Assembly (NCBI GenBank): GCA_034428435.1
Contig: DAOUHY010000150.1
Coordinates: 66,331 to 130,330, forward strand
Source: Bin5 sp034428435
Lineage (GTDB): Bacteria > Chloroflexota > Anaerolineae > Caldilineales > Caldilineaceae
Direction: 5' to 3'
Length of the DNA stretch: 64,000 bases
The translations under genes and the position numbers were made by a program. Under the pieces are notes generated by a model that saw only the letters and a list, made by a program, of their open reading frames with translations, ran no database searches and was not told the DNA's origin. Below are positions 61,056-64,000 of the stretch, piece after piece (the first letter of the stretch is position 1; every line of letters starts with the position of its first letter).

Positions 61056-61781
61056 TTGGACAAGACCAAACTGTTGATCGTTGAGGACGAGCCGACACTG
61101 CTTGAGACATTGAAGTATAGTCTCGAACGGCAGGGATACGATGTTGTCACTGCTTCGGACGGCGTTCAGGCTCTGTCGTCTGCCAGGGAGGAGAAACCCG
61201 ACCTGATGATACTCGACGTCATGTTGCCGGGCCTGGACGGCTTTGAGGTCTGCCGCATATTGCGCCAGGAGATGAGCCTGCCGATTCTGATGTTGACGGC
61301 CAAAGATGAAGAGGTTGACAAGGTTGTCGGTCTGGAGGTAGGTGCGGACGACTACCTGACGAAGCCGTTCAGTATGCGGGAGCTGCTAGCGAGAGTACGG
61401 GCACACCTGCGGCGCGTACGGTTGCTTCGAGAAGAGTTGGAGAACTCAGGCAAGGCAGTAGATGGGTCGCTCAACGGCGGCGCGGTCTTTGCATTCGACG
61501 ATCTGGTGATTGACGAGAGCAGGAGAGAAATACGGCGTGACGGCTGCGTTCTGGCCGTGAAACCGAAAGAGTTTGAGTTGCTCCTGTTTCTGGCTCGCAA
61601 TCGAGGTATCGCACTGGGCAGGAGCCTGGTTTTGGAGCGAGTGTGGGGATGGGACTTCGACGGAGGCAGTCGAACGGTGGACGTTCACATCCGCTGGCTG
61701 CGAGAGAAGATCGAAGATGACCCGGCCCGTCCCAGCCGCATTCTGACAGTACGGGGCATCGGTTACCGCTTTGACGGGTGA
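61056..61781 (+). CDS. Response regulator, OmpR/PhoB family
   Basis: 241 residues. The receiver domain has VEDEPT, the phosphorylated Asp in LMILDVMLPGLDG (about residue 53), the Thr in LTAKDE and Lys in LTKPFS. The C-terminal winged helix (about 150-240; KEFELLLFLARNRG, RVWGWDF, TVDVHIRWLREKIE) is OmpR/PhoB type. The start is TTG 61056. Its stop overlaps the histidine kinase start by up to 11 nt, so the pair is translated together. The stimulus is unknown; PhoB is the closest well-known relative. Confidence 0.95.
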   Translation: MDKTKLLIVEDEPTLLETLKYSLERQGYDVVTASDGVQALSSAREEKPDLMILDVMLPGLDGFEVCRILRQEMSLPILMLTAKDEEVDKVVGLEVGADDYLTKPFSMRELLARVRAHLRRVRLLREELENSGKAVDGSLNGGAVFAFDDLVIDESRREIRRDGCVLAVKPKEFELLLFLARNRGIALGRSLVLERVWGWDFDGGSRTVDVHIRWLREKIEDDPARPSRILTVRGIGYRFDG

Positions 61782-63810
61782 GCGCACCAGCACCGGTGCC
61801 GAAAAGCGCTCCTCTCGACCTGACGAGAGTGGACTGCCTTACGGACCAGAGCACATGCCTGGGTTTCGCTCGATCCGCTGGCGAATTGTTGTACGGTTTA
61901 GTCTTCTGACCGCGGCCATCCTAGCGGTTCTCTATTTCTATTCCCTTTCTCAATTCAGGCAGTACTATTTGGACCAACATCGGCATCACCTCGGTGCCGA
62001 GGCTTTGCTGTTGTCAGGACATGGCCAGTTGCGCGACGGGCTGGCCGAATCGCGCTGGCAGGCAGGCGACAGCGATCTGGTCCGCCTTGTGCGCGCCTGG
62101 AGCAGTCTGCTGGATTCGCGGGTGACTATTGTTCTTGCGGACGGCAGTGTGCTGGCAGACTCGCAGGCCGATACCTCGACCATGGCCAGTCAATTGGAGC
62201 AGCCGGAAATCCTGGCGGCACTTGCGGAAGGAACCGGATACAGCGTCCGCACCAGCCGCGCGATGGGTACGGAGATGTTGTACGCCGCTGCGGCAGTTTT
62301 TCCTCAGGTAGACGATGCAGGCAATGCAGATTCCGGGGAGGGCGCCGAGGCGGCGGTGGGCGTTTTGCGTGTGTCGGTACCGAGTTTTGAAGTCGACTCC
62401 GCACTCGATCCTTTGCGTCGGGCAGTGTTGGTCGTGATGCTGCTGGCATATTCGGCGCTGGTCGGCATCGTCCTTGTGATATCCAGTGGGACGGCGCGAC
62501 CTTTCCGCCATTTGATTCAGGCGGCCGCACGTCTGGCCCAAGGGGAGCTTGGCGTGCCAATCGAGCCCAAAGGCACAGATGAGGCGGGACAGCTTGCCAA
62601 AGTCTTCAATCGAATGCGTGACCGGCTGGAGTCGCAGGTTGCGTCAGTTTCTCGAGAGCGGGAGCGGCTGACTTCGGTCCTGGACAACCTCCTGGACGGC
62701 GTCTTAATTCTTGACGGCGAGGGGCGAGTTCGGCTTTGTAACCTGGTTGCGGTGCGCATGGTTGGTTTGGAAACGAGGAAGAGCACCGGGTCTGCAGCCG
62801 AATCTGAAGAGGTTGTGGAAATAGGAGATGGAGCCGCAACCTACACGGATTCACCAGACAGTTCAGCCTATTCGAACTTCGACCGGCAAAGTTTGCGAGG
62901 GCAGCCTCTGGCTCAGATTGTGCGGGACCATCGCATCGTTGAAACGTGGGAGGACTGCAGGCATGAAGGTAAACAGGCTGAAAGCATTTTTCAATGGGGA
63001 AACAGGACGATACGCGTAATTGCTCTCCCGTTCGTGGCCGGCGGCAGCGACGGCTTCATCGTACTGCTGCAGGACATGACGGAGCTGCACCGACTTGAAC
63101 GTGTGCGGCGCGATTTTGTAAGCAATATCTCTCACGAACTGCGAACGCCACTTGCTTCGTTGCAGGCTCTGACCGAAACTTTACGCGACGGCGCACTGGA
63201 CGACCCTGCGGCCGCGCCACGTTTTCTGGACCGTATCGAAACGGAGGTGGATGCCCTGGCACAGATGGTGCGAGAACTCCTGGAGCTTTCCCGAATTGAA
63301 TCGGGTCAAGTTCCGTTCCGCTTCCAGCCGGTGCCGGTAAGTGAGACTCTATTGACGCCCGTAGAACGAATGCAGCCACTTGCCGCCCGAAGCGAAATCA
63401 ATCTAATCGTCGACCTGCCGCACCGTCTCCCCCAAGTCTACGCGGATTCCGAGCGCATACATCAGGTCGTTACGAATCTTGTTCACAATGCCCTCAAGTT
63501 CTCATCAGAAGGCGGGTCGGTAATAATTTCAGCCGGCACAACACCTGAGGGCCAGAAGGTGACTATTTCTGTTAGTGATACGGGCATTGGCGTTCCCGTT
63601 GAAGATAGGGACCGCATCTTTGAGCGGTTCTACAAGGCGGATCGCGCGCGTGCGAGTCTGGGCACGGGTCTGGGGCTAGCCATAGCGAAACACATTGTCC
63701 AGGCGCACAGCGGCCGGCTTTGGGTAGACAGCATCGAGAACCGGGGCAGCACGTTTTCGTTTACGCTTCCCGTTGCGCCGAATGGCAATCGGGCTCAGAC
63801 GGCTAGATAG
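61771..63810 (+). CDS. Sensor histidine kinase, PhoR/WalK-like, with HAMP and PAS domains
   Basis: 679 residues from TTG 61771; ATG 61855 is the alternative and would still keep the first membrane helix (RIVVRFSLLTAAILAVLYFY). A periplasmic sensor of about 150 residues follows, then a second helix (VLVVMLLAYSALVGIVLVIS), HAMP (about 235-290), a PAS-like region (about 290-440), HisKA with the phosphorylated His in SNISHELRTPLASL (about residue 455) and HATPase (NLVHNALKFSS, SDTGIGVP, GTGLGLAIAKHIV). It phosphorylates the adjacent response regulator. The PAS region contains a Ser-rich insertion. Confidence 0.94.
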   Translation: MTGERTSTGAEKRSSRPDESGLPYGPEHMPGFRSIRWRIVVRFSLLTAAILAVLYFYSLSQFRQYYLDQHRHHLGAEALLLSGHGQLRDGLAESRWQAGDSDLVRLVRAWSSLLDSRVTIVLADGSVLADSQADTSTMASQLEQPEILAALAEGTGYSVRTSRAMGTEMLYAAAAVFPQVDDAGNADSGEGAEAAVGVLRVSVPSFEVDSALDPLRRAVLVVMLLAYSALVGIVLVISSGTARPFRHLIQAAARLAQGELGVPIEPKGTDEAGQLAKVFNRMRDRLESQVASVSRERERLTSVLDNLLDGVLILDGEGRVRLCNLVAVRMVGLETRKSTGSAAESEEVVEIGDGAATYTDSPDSSAYSNFDRQSLRGQPLAQIVRDHRIVETWEDCRHEGKQAESIFQWGNRTIRVIALPFVAGGSDGFIVLLQDMTELHRLERVRRDFVSNISHELRTPLASLQALTETLRDGALDDPAAAPRFLDRIETEVDALAQMVRELLELSRIESGQVPFRFQPVPVSETLLTPVERMQPLAARSEINLIVDLPHRLPQVYADSERIHQVVTNLVHNALKFSSEGGSVIISAGTTPEGQKVTISVSDTGIGVPVEDRDRIFERFYKADRARASLGTGLGLAIAKHIVQAHSGRLWVDSIENRGSTFSFTLPVAPNGNRAQTAR

Positions 63811-63909
63811 ACATACTCCGCGTTTTGCTGCACTTCAGTTCAGCCAACCGCCTTCCTCACTCTCGTTCACCAATAGGGCCTTATGCTAGTTAGCGTTTGA
63901 AAAAAGTCC

Positions 63910-63959
63910 CCTGGTGAGATAACTTTGGAAGTCTCCATCAACCAAGGTAGCTCACCAGG
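63910..63959. repeat. Inverted repeat at a probable insertion-sequence end
   Basis: CCTGGTGAG (63910-63918) and CTCACCAGG (63951-63959) form an inverted repeat 13 nt before a start codon. It could be part of the left end of an insertion sequence, or a leader hairpin that limits transposase expression. Confidence 0.45.
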
Positions 63960-63971
63960 AGGACCAATCGA

Positions 63972-64000
63972 ATGATAGCCCACTTTGACGACTTCTGTCT
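63972..64000 (+). CDS. Probable transposase, first codons only (cut by window end)
   Basis: Only ten residues are visible (MIAHFDDFCL). AGGAGGA lies 8 nt before the ATG. The opening residues and the inverted repeat just upstream resemble the start of IS982/IS4-like transposases, which often begin with a short FxDFC-type stretch. The remainder lies outside the window, so the family is not certain. Confidence 0.4.

Overview
The window reads as a GC-rich chromosome segment from a Chloroflexota bacterium. Anaerolineae or Caldilineales is most likely, possibly a sponge or marine symbiont. This is inferred from gene content: an archaeal-type HMG-CoA synthase beside a class II HMG-CoA reductase, four phytanoyl-CoA dioxygenase-like proteins, an Opp/Dpp transporter linked to catabolic enzymes, and many short dispersed repeats. 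No rRNA, tRNA or CRISPR array was found, so placement below phylum is a guess.

Layout. 1-885 holds a dispersed repeat and no gene. 886-7350 is a complete five-gene peptide-type ABC importer (lipoprotein, two permeases, two ATPases). It runs on the same strand into a beta-keto-acid cleavage enzyme, a TIM-barrel epimerase, a zinc alcohol dehydrogenase and an amidohydrolase (7394-11307), which looks like an uptake-and-degradation unit of unknown substrate. After a second repeat, 11851-18370 carries a small unknown protein, three dioxygenases, a thiamine-diphosphate enzyme, an NHL propeller protein and, on the other strand, a small monooxygenase-like protein. 18389-21842 (minus) has a lipase-like hydrolase, a GNAT-like protein, a Nudix hydrolase and an unknown protein. 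RNase D faces FtsH across a small tandem array, and a fourth dioxygenase follows.

27945-32232 encodes an isolated membrane module: two complex-I/Mrp antiporter-like subunits flanking an unknown membrane protein, with no redox partner nearby. HMG-CoA reductase and synthase follow (32966-35492), giving the early mevalonate steps. On the minus strand come Mfd, peptidyl-tRNA hydrolase, a secreted fibronectin/leucine-rich-repeat protein with a structured leader, a Pro/Thr-linker membrane protein, a DsbB-cytochrome c fusion and a membrane-tethered DsbA. 46515-51493 holds five assorted metabolic enzymes. 51627-59176 holds a coiled-coil zinc-ribbon protein, a repeat, an orphan Flp pilin overlapping ComF, long HPF, a glycosyltransferase, a YacP-like NYN protein, a membrane protein and an M20 peptidase. 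An M14 carboxypeptidase and a PhoB/PhoR-like two-component pair follow. The window ends in the first codons of what looks like a transposase.

The most unusual points are: five copies of a 67-nt hairpin-rich core joined to two different left arms, with some copies bounded by terminal inverted repeats; the DsbB-cytochrome c fusion in a Dsb operon; the antiporter-like trio with altered proton-path residues; and an apparent ATC start for HMG-CoA reductase.
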